Of a stretch of DNA of 22,114 nt, positions 1 through 7,402 are shown in pieces. Origin of the DNA: Spirochaetaceae bacterium (GTDB lineage: Bacteria; Spirochaetota; Spirochaetia; Treponematales; Breznakiellaceae); the NCBI GenBank assembly GCA_031279965.1, contig JAITHM010000120.1:1-22114 (forward strand). Reading direction: 5' to 3'. Under the pieces are notes generated by a model. The model had not been told where the DNA came from. It made no database searches and saw only the letters and a list, made by a program, of their open reading frames with translations. The position numbers were made by a program, and so were the translations under genes. The number at the start of each line of letters is the position of its first letter. The first letter of the stretch is position 1.

Positions 1-56
1 ACCGGAGCTAACGGCGTTGTCTGCGCTAGGTAACGTATACCGCCGGAAGCCGCTGT

Positions 57-82
57 TCACTGTCCACTAATCACTGCCCACT
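57..82. repeat. 12-bp direct repeat, two copies
   Basis: TCACTGTCCACT (57-68) is followed two bases later by TCACTGCCCACT (71-82), which matches at 11 of 12 positions. The unit offset is 14 bases. It looks like a small decayed tandem repeat at the left edge of the repeat cluster. Confidence 0.7.
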
Positions 83-90
83 GTGAGGTG

Positions 91-209
91 GGGCGCGGGG
101 AAATTCGCGGGGGCAAAACCTTTGGCGGCTAGAGCACCGGCCACGCCAAAGCGTGCGTCAGTCCAGGCCACGACCACCTAGGTTTGCGCGCGCGAATTTC
201 CACGCGCCC
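91..209. repeat. 19-bp inverted repeat bounding a ~119-bp element
   Basis: The left arm (91-109, starting GGGCGCG and ending AAATTCGCG) is the reverse complement of the right arm (191-209) at 18 of 19 positions. The arms are 81 bases apart. Inside lies a nested perfect 8-bp inverted repeat, CTTTGGCG (120-127) with CGCCAAAG (144-151). Pairing stops abruptly outside the outer arms. This could be a miniature inverted-repeat element or a long structured RNA. No flanking target-site duplication was recognised. Confidence 0.65.
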
Positions 210-270
210 GCTTACCCAGGAAAGGCTCCACGACAGTGGCGGGCGCTTCGCCCGCTTACCCAGAAAAGGC
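205..270. repeat. 22-bp direct repeat, two copies 44 bases apart
   Basis: CGCCCGCTTACCCAG followed by RAAAGGC occurs at 205-226 and at 249-270, with a single G/A difference (220 versus 264). The first copy overlaps the right arm of the 19-bp inverted repeat. The second overlaps the 3' arm of a hairpin at 239-255. The pattern suggests local duplication of a repeat unit. Confidence 0.75.
239..255. repeat. Perfect 7-bp hairpin, CTT loop
   Basis: GCGGGCG (239-245) and CGCCCGC (249-255) pair perfectly around a three-base CTT loop. No T-tract follows on either strand, so this is not a standard intrinsic terminator. Confidence 0.7.
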
Positions 271-298
271 CATGCGAAGCAGAACCCGCGCAAGGGAT

Positions 299-377
299 AG
301 AAGCGGAAAGCCCGCAGCCCCGCAAAGCGGGGCGAGGACTTGCAGCGGATAGCCCGGTCTGCCTGCCAAAGGCAGGC
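299..377. repeat. Two AAA-loop hairpins with a duplicated GCGGAWAGCCCG motif
   Basis: Hairpin one is GCCCCGC (317-323), AAA, GCGGGGC (327-333). Hairpin two is GCCTGCC (361-367), AAA, GGCAGGC (371-377). Hairpin one is bracketed by two copies of AGCGGAWAGCCCG, at about 302-314 and 344-356. Identical loop size and sequence plus the flanking motif pair suggest a defined repetitive element or non-coding RNA rather than chance. I cannot name a family from the sequence alone. Confidence 0.6.
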
Positions 378-437
378 GGATGCGCCCAAATGTGCCCGTT
401 CTGAGTTGGCAATTCCATGCAGCAGTTTTCAATCAGC

Positions 438-466
438 TTGACAGAAGGCGGGCGTTCCTTGATACT
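438..466 (+). promoter_or_regulatory. Near-consensus sigma-70 promoter for the tRNA-malQ unit
   Basis: A perfect -35 box TTGACA (438-443) is followed by a 17-base spacer and the -10 box GATACT (461-466). Initiation would fall near 473, one or two bases before the tRNA-like gene, so the tRNA would have almost no leader. It is among the best promoter matches in the window. Confidence 0.75.
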
Positions 467-474
467 TTATTTAT

Positions 475-547
475 GGGCCGCGGCTCAGTTGGTTAGAGTT
501 GCGGACTCAAAATCCGTAGGTCTCTGGTTCAAGTCCGGGTGTGCCCA
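475..547 (+). tRNA. tRNA-like gene, anticodon CAA (Leu-type), non-canonical
   Basis: A 73-nt cloverleaf can be drawn. The D stem is GCTC/GAGT (483-486 with 496-499) and its loop contains GG. The anticodon stem is GCGGA/TCCGT (501-505 with 513-517), with loop CTCAAAA and anticodon CAA at 508-510. The variable loop has five bases (AGGTC, 518-522). The T stem is TCTGG/CCGGG around TTCAAGT. The 3' CCA is not encoded. Three oddities stand out. CAA specifies Leu, but bacterial tRNA-Leu is normally class II with a long variable arm. The acceptor pairs well only over four base pairs (475-478 with 543-546) unless C479 is bulged. Positions 8-9 are short, so the conserved U8 is missing. It may be a divergent tRNA, a tRNA pseudogene or a tRNA-like RNA leader. 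Confidence 0.7.
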
Positions 548-573
548 AAATCACCTTACACAAGGAGTTATCC

Positions 574-2100
574 ATGAACAGCCATGCCCACAATATCAAT
601 GTTGATTTTTCGCCGCTGCCCAGGGCAGCCGGCATACTTCTTGCATGCAGCAGTCTGCCTTCGCCCTACGGTATTGGCAGTTTTGGCGGTACCGCGCGGG
701 AGTGGCTTCGCTTCCTTCACGACGCCGGACAGCGCTACTGGCAAATACTTCCACTTGGCGTGACCGGCTGGGGCGACAGCCCGTATCAGAGCTTTTCGGC
801 CTGTGCATTGAGTCCCTACTACATCGATCTTGATACTCTTGTTGCCGACGGCCTGCTCGATGCCGCATTGCCGGCGCGCTATTTGTGGGGCGCCTCGCGC
901 GAAAAAGTCAATTACGCGGCGCTCTACCGCAATCGGAGGAAGGTGCTCCGTGCGGCTTTTGATACATTCGCGCAAACCGGAATTCAAAAGGAGCCGTACG
1001 AAGCGTTCCTTGCCGGACACAAACACTGGCTTGATGATTATACACTGTTTATGGCGCTCAAAGCGCGGCACAAAGGGCTGTCGTGGACAGTCTGGGAAGA
1101 TGATTACCGGCTGCGTTCACCGGGAGCGCTTGCCCGTTTTGCCAAGCGTAATAAAGAACTTATTAAATACTATTGCTTTGAGCAATATTGCGCGTTCCGT
1201 CAGTGGCACGCGCTCAAAGCAGATGCCGCCGCACAGGGCATTTCGATAATCGGTGATATGCCCATCTATGTTGCGCTCGACAGTGCCGATGTCTGGGCTC
1301 AGCCGGAACTTTTTGAACTTGATGCCGCGCTTAAACCGGCGCGTGTTGCGGGCTGTCCGCCAGATCCTTTTTCCGCGACAGGACAGCTTTGGGGGAATCC
1401 ACTCTACCGCTGGGATGTTCATAAAGCGAGCGGTTTTGCCTGGTGGATTTCGCGGCTTAAAGAAAGTTTTGCTCTGTATGATGTTCTCCGCATTGATCAT
1501 TTTCGTGGCCTTGAAAGCTATTACGCAATACCGGCGGGCGAGCAGGATGCACGGAACGGCGCGTGGATTCTCGGTCCGGGAACTGATTTTATCGATGCGG
1601 TACGCGAAGCGCTGCCGGGTGTTCCAATTATTGCCGAAGATCTGGGTTATTTAAGCCCCGAAGTAAAAGCGCTGCTTGATTATTCAGGATATCCAGGGAT
1701 GAAAGTGCTGCAATTTGCCTTCGATTCGCGCGAGCCGGGCGATTACATGCCCTATACCTACCCAAAAAACTGTGTTGTCTATACCGGCACCCACGACAAT
1801 ACCACGGCCGCAGGCTGGTTCCAGGCGGCAAATACCGAAGATGCCGCACGAGCCTGTGCCTACATGGGCATAACCAGTACTCGCGGAGCGCATTGGGCGT
1901 TTATCAGAACGGCGCTTGGCGCGGTTGCCAACCTTGCCATTATTCCTTTGCAGGATTATCTGGGCCTTGGCAGTGCGGCACGTATGAATACCCCTTCAAT
2001 GCTTGGTAACAACTGGCAGTGGCGTGTCCGCCGCGAAGCGCTCAGTGCAGAATTGGCCGCCCAAATACGCGGTCTTACCGCACTTTACGGGCGAGAATAG
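574..2100 (+). CDS. malQ: 4-alpha-glucanotransferase (amylomaltase, GH77)
   Basis: Cytoplasmic amylomaltase that transfers alpha-1,4-glucan segments between maltodextrins and releases glucose during maltose/glycogen metabolism. The 508-residue product matches the usual family length of about 500. GH77 hallmarks are visible. The region with RIDHFRG carries the nucleophile Asp308. IIAEDLG carries the acid/base Glu355. GTHDN carries the transition-state Asp408. The N-terminal substrate-site segment includes GDSPYQSFSA. An in-frame GTG at 541 lies inside the tRNA-like gene and is unlikely. ATG 574 has an AAGGAG six bases upstream (562-567) and is preferred. No terminator separates it from the tRNA-like gene, and pepT follows six bases after the stop, so tRNA-malQ-pepT is probably one transcript. 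Confidence 0.96.
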   Translation: MNSHAHNINVDFSPLPRAAGILLACSSLPSPYGIGSFGGTAREWLRFLHDAGQRYWQILPLGVTGWGDSPYQSFSACALSPYYIDLDTLVADGLLDAALPARYLWGASREKVNYAALYRNRRKVLRAAFDTFAQTGIQKEPYEAFLAGHKHWLDDYTLFMALKARHKGLSWTVWEDDYRLRSPGALARFAKRNKELIKYYCFEQYCAFRQWHALKADAAAQGISIIGDMPIYVALDSADVWAQPELFELDAALKPARVAGCPPDPFSATGQLWGNPLYRWDVHKASGFAWWISRLKESFALYDVLRIDHFRGLESYYAIPAGEQDARNGAWILGPGTDFIDAVREALPGVPIIAEDLGYLSPEVKALLDYSGYPGMKVLQFAFDSREPGDYMPYTYPKNCVVYTGTHDNTTAAGWFQAANTEDAARACAYMGITSTRGAHWAFIRTALGAVANLAIIPLQDYLGLGSAARMNTPSMLGNNWQWRVRREALSAELAAQIRGLTALYGRE

Positions 2101-2106
2101 AGTAAT

Positions 2107-3378
2107 ATGAACGGTAATCAACCGTATGCTTATTTTGAAGACCGGCTTATCGAGCGGTTTACCCGGTATGCACGCATTTGCACGACAAGTGACCGTCATG
2201 CTGCAGAGACCCCTTCAACTGCCGGTCAATGGGAACTTGCCCGTATGCTGGCGGAAGAGCTGCGCGCACTAGGTATTGATGATGTTGAGATTACTCAACA
2301 TTGTTATGTAATCGCCAGGATTACGGGCGACAGCTCCCTTACCCCGATTGGATTTCTTGCTCATTTAGACACAGCGCAGGATGTAAGCGGCCACGATGTT
2401 CAGGTTGTGGCAGAAAAATATAATGGCAGCATCATTACACTTAACAACGGCATAGTTCTTGATCCGGCGCGGGAAGAAGGGCTTGCCGCGCAGCAGGGAC
2501 GCACGATAATCCACACCGATGGGACAACACTGCTTGGTGCTGATGACAAAGCTGGCATTGCAGAAATCGTTACCGCGGTAGAGTATCTAATCGCGCATCC
2601 AGAGATTGTGCGGCCGCCGCTGGAAATTATTTTTTCACCAGACGAAGAAACGGGTAAGGGCCTTCCTGAATTGCCGCTGGAAAAGCTTCGGGCGCGATTT
2701 TGCTATACACTTGATGGCGGCGGTGCTCCTGAGGTCGAGGCGGAATGTTTTAATGCGTATGCAGCGAGAGTTCTGTTTGCCGGACATGTTATTCATCCGG
2801 GGGCGGCGCGGGGGCGGCTTGTCAATGCGGCGGCAATGGCGGCGTATTTTATCACGCTGCTGCCCCGCACCGAAAGTCCCGAAGCAACTGACGGCTACTA
2901 CGGCTATTATTGTGTGACAGATCTGACGGGTAATCATGAAACGGCGGCGGCAGATATCATTGTCCGCGATTTTGAGCGTACTGGTATGGAACGCCGCCTT
3001 GCCGCACTTACCGCGTTTGCCCGGGCGACAGAAGCGGCATTCCCCGGCGGCATTGTCACCGTTACAACAAAATCAAGCTATTATAATATGAAAGAAAAGA
3101 TCGACAGCGCTCCACAAGTGCTCGACAAGCTCCGCGCGGCGGCACACACGCTGGGACTTGAGATCAAGTTCAGGCCGGTGCGGGGCGGTACTGACGGCTC
3201 ACGGCTTACCGAGCTGGGCATACCAACCCCTAATATCTGGACAGGGGGCAGGAACTTCCACAGCCGCGCCGAATGGGTTTCGGTAAACGATATGTGCCTT
3301 GCGGTGCGGCTTGTCATTGAACTAGTTCGCTGCTGGGGCAGGGTAGAGGACGGCACGGATAAGCCCGTGGCGAAGTAA
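2107..3378 (+). CDS. pepT: Peptidase T (tripeptide aminopeptidase, M20B)
   Basis: Cytoplasmic di-zinc aminopeptidase that removes the N-terminal residue from tripeptides. The product is 423 residues; the family is usually about 410. M20 signatures appear in order: LAHLDT with metal ligand His86 and catalytic Asp88; GADDKAG with bridging Asp147; DEETGKG with general-base Glu180 and ligand Glu181; TLDGG with Asp203; and the C-terminal GGTDGSRL and NFHSRAEW with ligand His385. The NFH segment is typical of PepT rather than other M20 peptidases. It starts six bases after malQ without a clear Shine-Dalgarno, which suggests translational coupling. The last 19 codons overlap the 3' end of the opposite-strand M16 gene. 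Confidence 0.95.
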   Translation: MNGNQPYAYFEDRLIERFTRYARICTTSDRHAAETPSTAGQWELARMLAEELRALGIDDVEITQHCYVIARITGDSSLTPIGFLAHLDTAQDVSGHDVQVVAEKYNGSIITLNNGIVLDPAREEGLAAQQGRTIIHTDGTTLLGADDKAGIAEIVTAVEYLIAHPEIVRPPLEIIFSPDEETGKGLPELPLEKLRARFCYTLDGGGAPEVEAECFNAYAARVLFAGHVIHPGAARGRLVNAAAMAAYFITLLPRTESPEATDGYYGYYCVTDLTGNHETAAADIIVRDFERTGMERRLAALTAFARATEAAFPGGIVTVTTKSSYYNMKEKIDSAPQVLDKLRAAAHTLGLEIKFRPVRGGTDGSRLTELGIPTPNIWTGGRNFHSRAEWVSVNDMCLAVRLVIELVRCWGRVEDGTDKPVAK

Positions 3379-6168
3379 CTCGCGCGTCATTGTCTGCATT
3401 GCCTCTGGCGTTACCGCTTCGTACAGAGCCGGTCTTTGAGACAACGTATTCAGTGGAATATTGAATATCGTTGAATAACTTGCATAACGGCGTGCAATAT
3501 AACTGTTACTTTCCATTGATTTTTCCCAGTTTTTAATCAAGGCCGACCGCGCCTTACTCAGCGTCCCGCCATTGATAATGCCTCCCGCAATTTTGGCAAA
3601 TTCAGCTTCAATCGCGTTGGTAAGTTCTTCAACACGTCCCGGCGCGCAAGCAAAATAAACCTGCAGAGCAAGTTCCCCCGGCGGCGGCGTTGGCGAAAGC
3701 CCTGCTTCTGGCGATACGCTGTATACACCGCCAAGCTTTTCCCGTATTTCCTGAGTCAGCGTAATATCAAGATACTCACCAAGCATTTCTGCCGTCATTG
3801 CTTCTGCCAGCGACCATGATTTTTGAGCAATGTGCCCCAAATATACAATGCTTTTATCTTCTTTGCCTTTCTGCCATGACTTGTCAACAGTTTGGGGAAA
3901 GCTGATTTTGGGATCATCCCACATATTAAAAGCCATGCGGGGCGGAATTGAAGCAAGATATGTTTCAATAAGCGGACGTATCACCGCAGGATCGGCGTTT
4001 CCAGCGAAAACGAATGTGTAGTCGGCAGGATTTCGGGAACGCCGTGTCCAGGCGGCAGCAGCGCTTATATCGAATGTGGCAATATCGGCGGTTTCAAGCG
4101 GCTTATAATAGGGATTGTTGTTGTACACAAGCCGGATAAGCTCATCGTTAAAGTAAGCTTCAGGATTTTCCTGCCGCTGGGCAAGCAGCGTTAAGTATTC
4201 CTCTTTCAGAATAGCCGCTGTGTCTTCGTCATGACGCGGGGCAGTAAACCCAAGGTAGAGAAGCTCAAAAAGCGTGGGAAGATCTCCTGCCGTACTTCGG
4301 CCTTCAATACTCCGCGTGAATGTTGAGGTACTAAATGAAAGTGATACCTGTTTGCCGGCTAATTTCTTTGCCAAGTCAGGGAGTTTCCAATTGCCCAGTC
4401 CCGATGCGGCGGCAAGCTCGGCGGCAAGGCGGGCAGAAATCAGCGTGTCCTGCGGAGAACTTGATATGCCGCCCCGCGCAACGGCATTCAGTATGATTTC
4501 GTCATTCTGATTTTGAGTTGGTTTGATAAGGACTTTTACCCCATTACTCAGCGTCCACATCAGTGTTTCTGTCGCCTCGTCGCGGTCTTCCGAACTGATG
4601 CTTCCCTGCCGGGGCATTTCTGGCAGTAGATCGCTGGATAACGCATCTTCCACCGGTTTTTCAAGTTTTTCTTTTTTGCTTGTGCGAACCATGCTTACAA
4701 GCTCATCCTGTGATGGCAGCGCGTCCTGCTCGGCGCTGTTTGCCGTAATAAAAACCAACAAATCATCGTCGATGAAATAGTCTTTAATCATGCGATTAAG
4801 ATCACGCACGGTAATTCCGTCAAGCAAAAGCTGTGCTGCATTCAGCTCCCATTCTATCCCGGGAAAATCTTCATTTTTCAAAAAGAGCTCGGTAAGCACT
4901 GTAACATACCGTTCTGAATTACGCTTTTCTTTTTCGGCAAGCGCTGTTTCCATATTGGATATCAATGCGGTTTTTGCCCGTTCAAGTTCGCCTTCCAAAA
5001 AACCATACCGGACGAACCGTTCTTTTTCGCGCAGCAGCGCGGCAAACGCATCGTTAAAGCGTCCGGCCTTTACCGCTGCCCCCAACGCCACATGCCGGGA
5101 CCGCGCGACGGCGCGCATCTTCCCCGAATAGGCGCTAAAAAAAGGCGTTTCAGGCTGATGCTCCATATCTGTCCAGCGCTCGCTGATAATGGAATCAATA
5201 AGATTGTCAATAATGGCAGCACGGAAGTCTTTAAGCGTTGTTCCTGCCGGAATCCAGCGCTGTTTATAATACAACGAGATATATGTGGTGGTAATTTCAC
5301 TATCGGTAAAGATATGCGCATTAACAGTTCCTTTTTTGGGAGCGGGAAGATCATACGCAGGGAGCTTCAACGGCGCTTCTGGAGCATGTATCGAAAAATG
5401 GTTTTCAAGATCTGCTTCAAGTGCCGCACCGTCAAAATCTCCAACAAAAATCAACGCCATGTTATCGGCACGATACCACTTGCGATAAAATTCTTTCAGC
5501 TTTTCGGCGGGCGCAGTTTCAAATATTTCAGGAAGTCCGATAGGGCGGCGCTCGGCATACTTTGAACCAGCGAATAGTTCTTTAAGAAGTTCGCGTGACG
5601 CACGTTCAGACGAGCCAAGCCGCGCACGATATTCTTCCATAATTACAGATCGTTCTTCGTCCGTATCTTTTTCGGTAAAAGCCACCGCGTGTGTCCAGTC
5701 GTCAATAATCGCCAGAGCGCGGGGAGGCAATGTTTTCCCACCGGCCTCGTCCACAGTAACAGGGACTTCAATACCATAAACGGTATTATCAAACGATGTA
5801 TACGCATTTACATCGGCGCCAAAGCGCATGCCAAGCGTACGTAAATATTCAACAACTTCATCGCCAGGGAATCGTTCTGTTCCGGCAAATGCCATGTGTT
5901 CAACAAAATGGGCAAGTCCCTGCTCGTCATCATCTTCCTGCACAGAACCGGTATTTACCGCCAAAGTGATATAGGCGCGGTTTTCCGGCTTTTTGTTTTC
6001 CAGTATATAATATTTTAGTCCAGAAACGAGCATACCAGTGCGAACTTCGGAATATAGTGGAATGGGTGTATCCGCGGAACCTAATTCACGATATATGTTT
6101 GCGTTTCGTGCGCAATTCGCCATAACAAGCGCCGTGATAATCAGCGCATACCAATATTTTTTTATCAT
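3322..6168 (-). CDS. M16 family zinc peptidase, lipoprotein (PqqL-like)
   Basis: Large two-halved M16 metallopeptidase of 948 residues, close in size to E. coli PqqL. The inverted zinc motif HxxEH is HFVEH (His87, Glu90, His91), followed about 80 residues later by the distal Glu cluster EERSVIMEE. The C-terminal half is a second M16-type domain without its own HxxEH, as usual. The N-terminus is basic and hydrophobic and ends in LVMANC, a relaxed spirochaetal-type lipobox with Cys19, so periplasmic or outer-membrane anchoring is likely. The TTG codon at 6171 is possible, but ATG 6168 has AGAGG at proper spacing and is preferred. The gene is monocistronic, divergent from epmA and convergent with pepT. 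The substrate is unknown. Confidence 0.92.
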   Translation of the reverse strand: MIKKYWYALIITALVMANCARNANIYRELGSADTPIPLYSEVRTGMLVSGLKYYILENKKPENRAYITLAVNTGSVQEDDDEQGLAHFVEHMAFAGTERFPGDEVVEYLRTLGMRFGADVNAYTSFDNTVYGIEVPVTVDEAGGKTLPPRALAIIDDWTHAVAFTEKDTDEERSVIMEEYRARLGSSERASRELLKELFAGSKYAERRPIGLPEIFETAPAEKLKEFYRKWYRADNMALIFVGDFDGAALEADLENHFSIHAPEAPLKLPAYDLPAPKKGTVNAHIFTDSEITTTYISLYYKQRWIPAGTTLKDFRAAIIDNLIDSIISERWTDMEHQPETPFFSAYSGKMRAVARSRHVALGAAVKAGRFNDAFAALLREKERFVRYGFLEGELERAKTALISNMETALAEKEKRNSERYVTVLTELFLKNEDFPGIEWELNAAQLLLDGITVRDLNRMIKDYFIDDDLLVFITANSAEQDALPSQDELVSMVRTSKKEKLEKPVEDALSSDLLPEMPRQGSISSEDRDEATETLMWTLSNGVKVLIKPTQNQNDEIILNAVARGGISSSPQDTLISARLAAELAAASGLGNWKLPDLAKKLAGKQVSLSFSTSTFTRSIEGRSTAGDLPTLFELLYLGFTAPRHDEDTAAILKEEYLTLLAQRQENPEAYFNDELIRLVYNNNPYYKPLETADIATFDISAAAAWTRRSRNPADYTFVFAGNADPAVIRPLIETYLASIPPRMAFNMWDDPKISFPQTVDKSWQKGKEDKSIVYLGHIAQKSWSLAEAMTAEMLGEYLDITLTQEIREKLGGVYSVSPEAGLSPTPPPGELALQVYFACAPGRVEELTNAIEAEFAKIAGGIINGGTLSKARSALIKNWEKSMESNSYIARRYASYSTIFNIPLNTLSQRPALYEAVTPEAMQTMTRELLRHGLIRAVLYPAPAAN

Positions 6169-6182
6169 CAAAACCTCTTTGC

Positions 6183-6200
6183 GCGGATAGCTTGATCCGC
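6183..6200. repeat. 6-bp inverted repeat in divergent promoter region
   Basis: GCGGAT (6183-6188) and ATCCGC (6195-6200) are perfect inverted copies around six bases. They lie between the divergent M16 and epmA genes and just downstream of the predicted M16 start site. This could be an operator or a short 5' hairpin of the M16 mRNA. The evidence is positional only. Confidence 0.4.
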
Positions 6201-6208
6201 ATTCAATA

Positions 6209-6217
6209 AGTATAGCA
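6209..6217 (-). promoter_or_regulatory. Extended -10 promoter for the M16 peptidase gene
   Basis: Read on the - strand, TGC followed by TATACT gives an extended -10 box (TG at -15/-14 and a 5/6 match to TATAAT). No good -35 is seen 17 bases upstream, which extended -10 promoters tolerate. Initiation near 6202 would leave a leader of about 34 bases before ATG 6168. Confidence 0.5.
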
Positions 6218-6237
6218 TTTTCCCTAGTTTTGTGCAG

Positions 6238-7347
6238 ATGCTAAAAGATTCAGGGCAGGGCGTTTACTTGCTTAAATCACTCAAAGAGACTATGCTGGCC
6301 GGCAGGGATGCTGTGGAAAGCGATATATTGGAAGCACGCGCGGAAATTTACCGGCGTGTGCGCTTGTTTTTTGACGAACGCGGGTACCTTGAGCTTGATA
6401 CACCGCTTCTATCACCTGATTTAATTCCTGAAACTTGCCTTGAAGTATTCAAAACAGAATTTATAAGCGCACATTCCGGGGTTAAACCGCGTGAACTCTA
6501 TCTTATCCCCTCGCCTGAAATCTGGATGAAGCGGGTTATTGCCGATACCGGACGCAGCGTGTATCAGATTTGCAAATGTTTTCGTAACTATGAATCAACA
6601 GGACGGATGCACAATCCTGAATTCACCATGCTGGAGTATTACACAATGAATGCAGGATATCTTGATTCACTTGCGATTACCGAAGAACTTTTCGGTAAAC
6701 TGCTTAATGAACCGCTGCCAGGCAGTTTTCAAGAGGCGGCGGATTATGATGCGCTTCGTCCGCCTTTTGTCAGGCTTACGATGGAGGAAGCGTTTTGCCG
6801 TTATGCGGGATTCAGTCTGAACGACGCGCTTGCCGCCGGAACACTTGCCGCCGAAGCCGGCCGCCTTGGACTAAATATGCCGCCCGGTACCGATGACGGG
6901 ACACTCTATAATTTGATTTTTATTCATGCGGTTGAAGGCAAGCTGCACGACAAACGTCCTGTTGTACTGCTTGATTATCCGGCAGCGGTTCCCTGTCTTG
7001 CCGCACTTAATCCGGCGGAAGAGAGAAAGAGTGCGACACGGCAGCGCTGGGAACTTTATGTGCGGGGGATTGAAACAGCAAATTGCTATACAGAAGAAAC
7101 TGATGCCGCTAAAATCAACGCCTATTTCAAAACAGAAAGCGAACTTAAACGGCGTAGCGCCCGTGTCATTCATCATATTGATGCTGAGTACTGGAAGATA
7201 TTTCTTCCCAAAATCGCACAGGGCGGACATTCCCGGCCTTTTCCGTGTTGTTCAGGGGTAGCCATCGGTATGGACAGACTTATCATGGTGCTTTTGGGAC
7301 GCACCTGCATTGATGCGGTACTTCCCTTTCAGTCAGTATTTGAGTAA
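6238..7347 (+). CDS. epmA: EF-P (R)-beta-lysine ligase, EpmA/GenX-like class II synthetase paralog
   Basis: Short class II LysRS-like catalytic domain without the N-terminal anticodon-binding domain, as in EpmA, which attaches lysine or beta-lysine to elongation factor P. The product has about 369 residues; E. coli EpmA has 325. Class II motif 2 is visible as FRNYESTGRMHNPEFTMLEY (about residues 115-134), preceded by LIPSPEIWMKR. Motif 3 is IGMDRLIMVLLGR near the C-terminus. The segment ETANCYTEETDA matches the EpmA region ELANGFHELTD. The start is uncertain. ATG 6238 is used, GTG 6232 is two codons upstream, and ATG 6292 fits the family N-terminus equally well. None has a strong Shine-Dalgarno. 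Neither efp nor epmB is in the window. Confidence 0.88.
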   Translation: MLKDSGQGVYLLKSLKETMLAGRDAVESDILEARAEIYRRVRLFFDERGYLELDTPLLSPDLIPETCLEVFKTEFISAHSGVKPRELYLIPSPEIWMKRVIADTGRSVYQICKCFRNYESTGRMHNPEFTMLEYYTMNAGYLDSLAITEELFGKLLNEPLPGSFQEAADYDALRPPFVRLTMEEAFCRYAGFSLNDALAAGTLAAEAGRLGLNMPPGTDDGTLYNLIFIHAVEGKLHDKRPVVLLDYPAAVPCLAALNPAEERKSATRQRWELYVRGIETANCYTEETDAAKINAYFKTESELKRRSARVIHHIDAEYWKIFLPKIAQGGHSRPFPCCSGVAIGMDRLIMVLLGRTCIDAVLPFQSVFE

Positions 7348-7402
7348 AATCTTCTTAATATTTCTAAAAGATATGCCGATATTCAAACGAGGATTTATTT
7401 TC

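Larger units (their letters stand above)
1..437. other. Gene-free, GC-rich repeat-bearing region
   Basis: No credible protein gene is visible. The open frames here are Arg/Pro/Ala-rich, overlap each other on both strands and lack convincing ribosome binding sites. The stretch instead holds short direct repeats, a 19-bp inverted repeat and at least three perfect 7-bp hairpins, listed separately. Base composition is far more GC-rich than the AT-richer spacers elsewhere in the window. A repetitive intergenic element or structured RNA fits best. Nothing shows which strand would be expressed. Confidence 0.7.

Noticed and set aside
153..404. Overlapping open frames of 60-86 codons on both strands at the left edge
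   Set aside because: They are Arg/Pro/Ala-rich, lack ribosome binding sites and coincide with inverted and direct repeats. GC-rich DNA has few stops by chance.
541..573. GTG start for malQ at 541
   Set aside because: It lies within the tRNA-like gene and has no Shine-Dalgarno. ATG 574 has AAGGAG at correct spacing and fits the family N-terminus.
568..1071. 167-codon open frame antisense to malQ
   Set aside because: It is a shadow of malQ. Its composition is Arg/Cys-rich, without a start site or recognisable motif, and malQ is strongly supported.
7310..7402. Upstream start for the ankyrin gene
   Set aside because: It would overlap the end of epmA and place about 31 residues before the signal peptide, without a Shine-Dalgarno.
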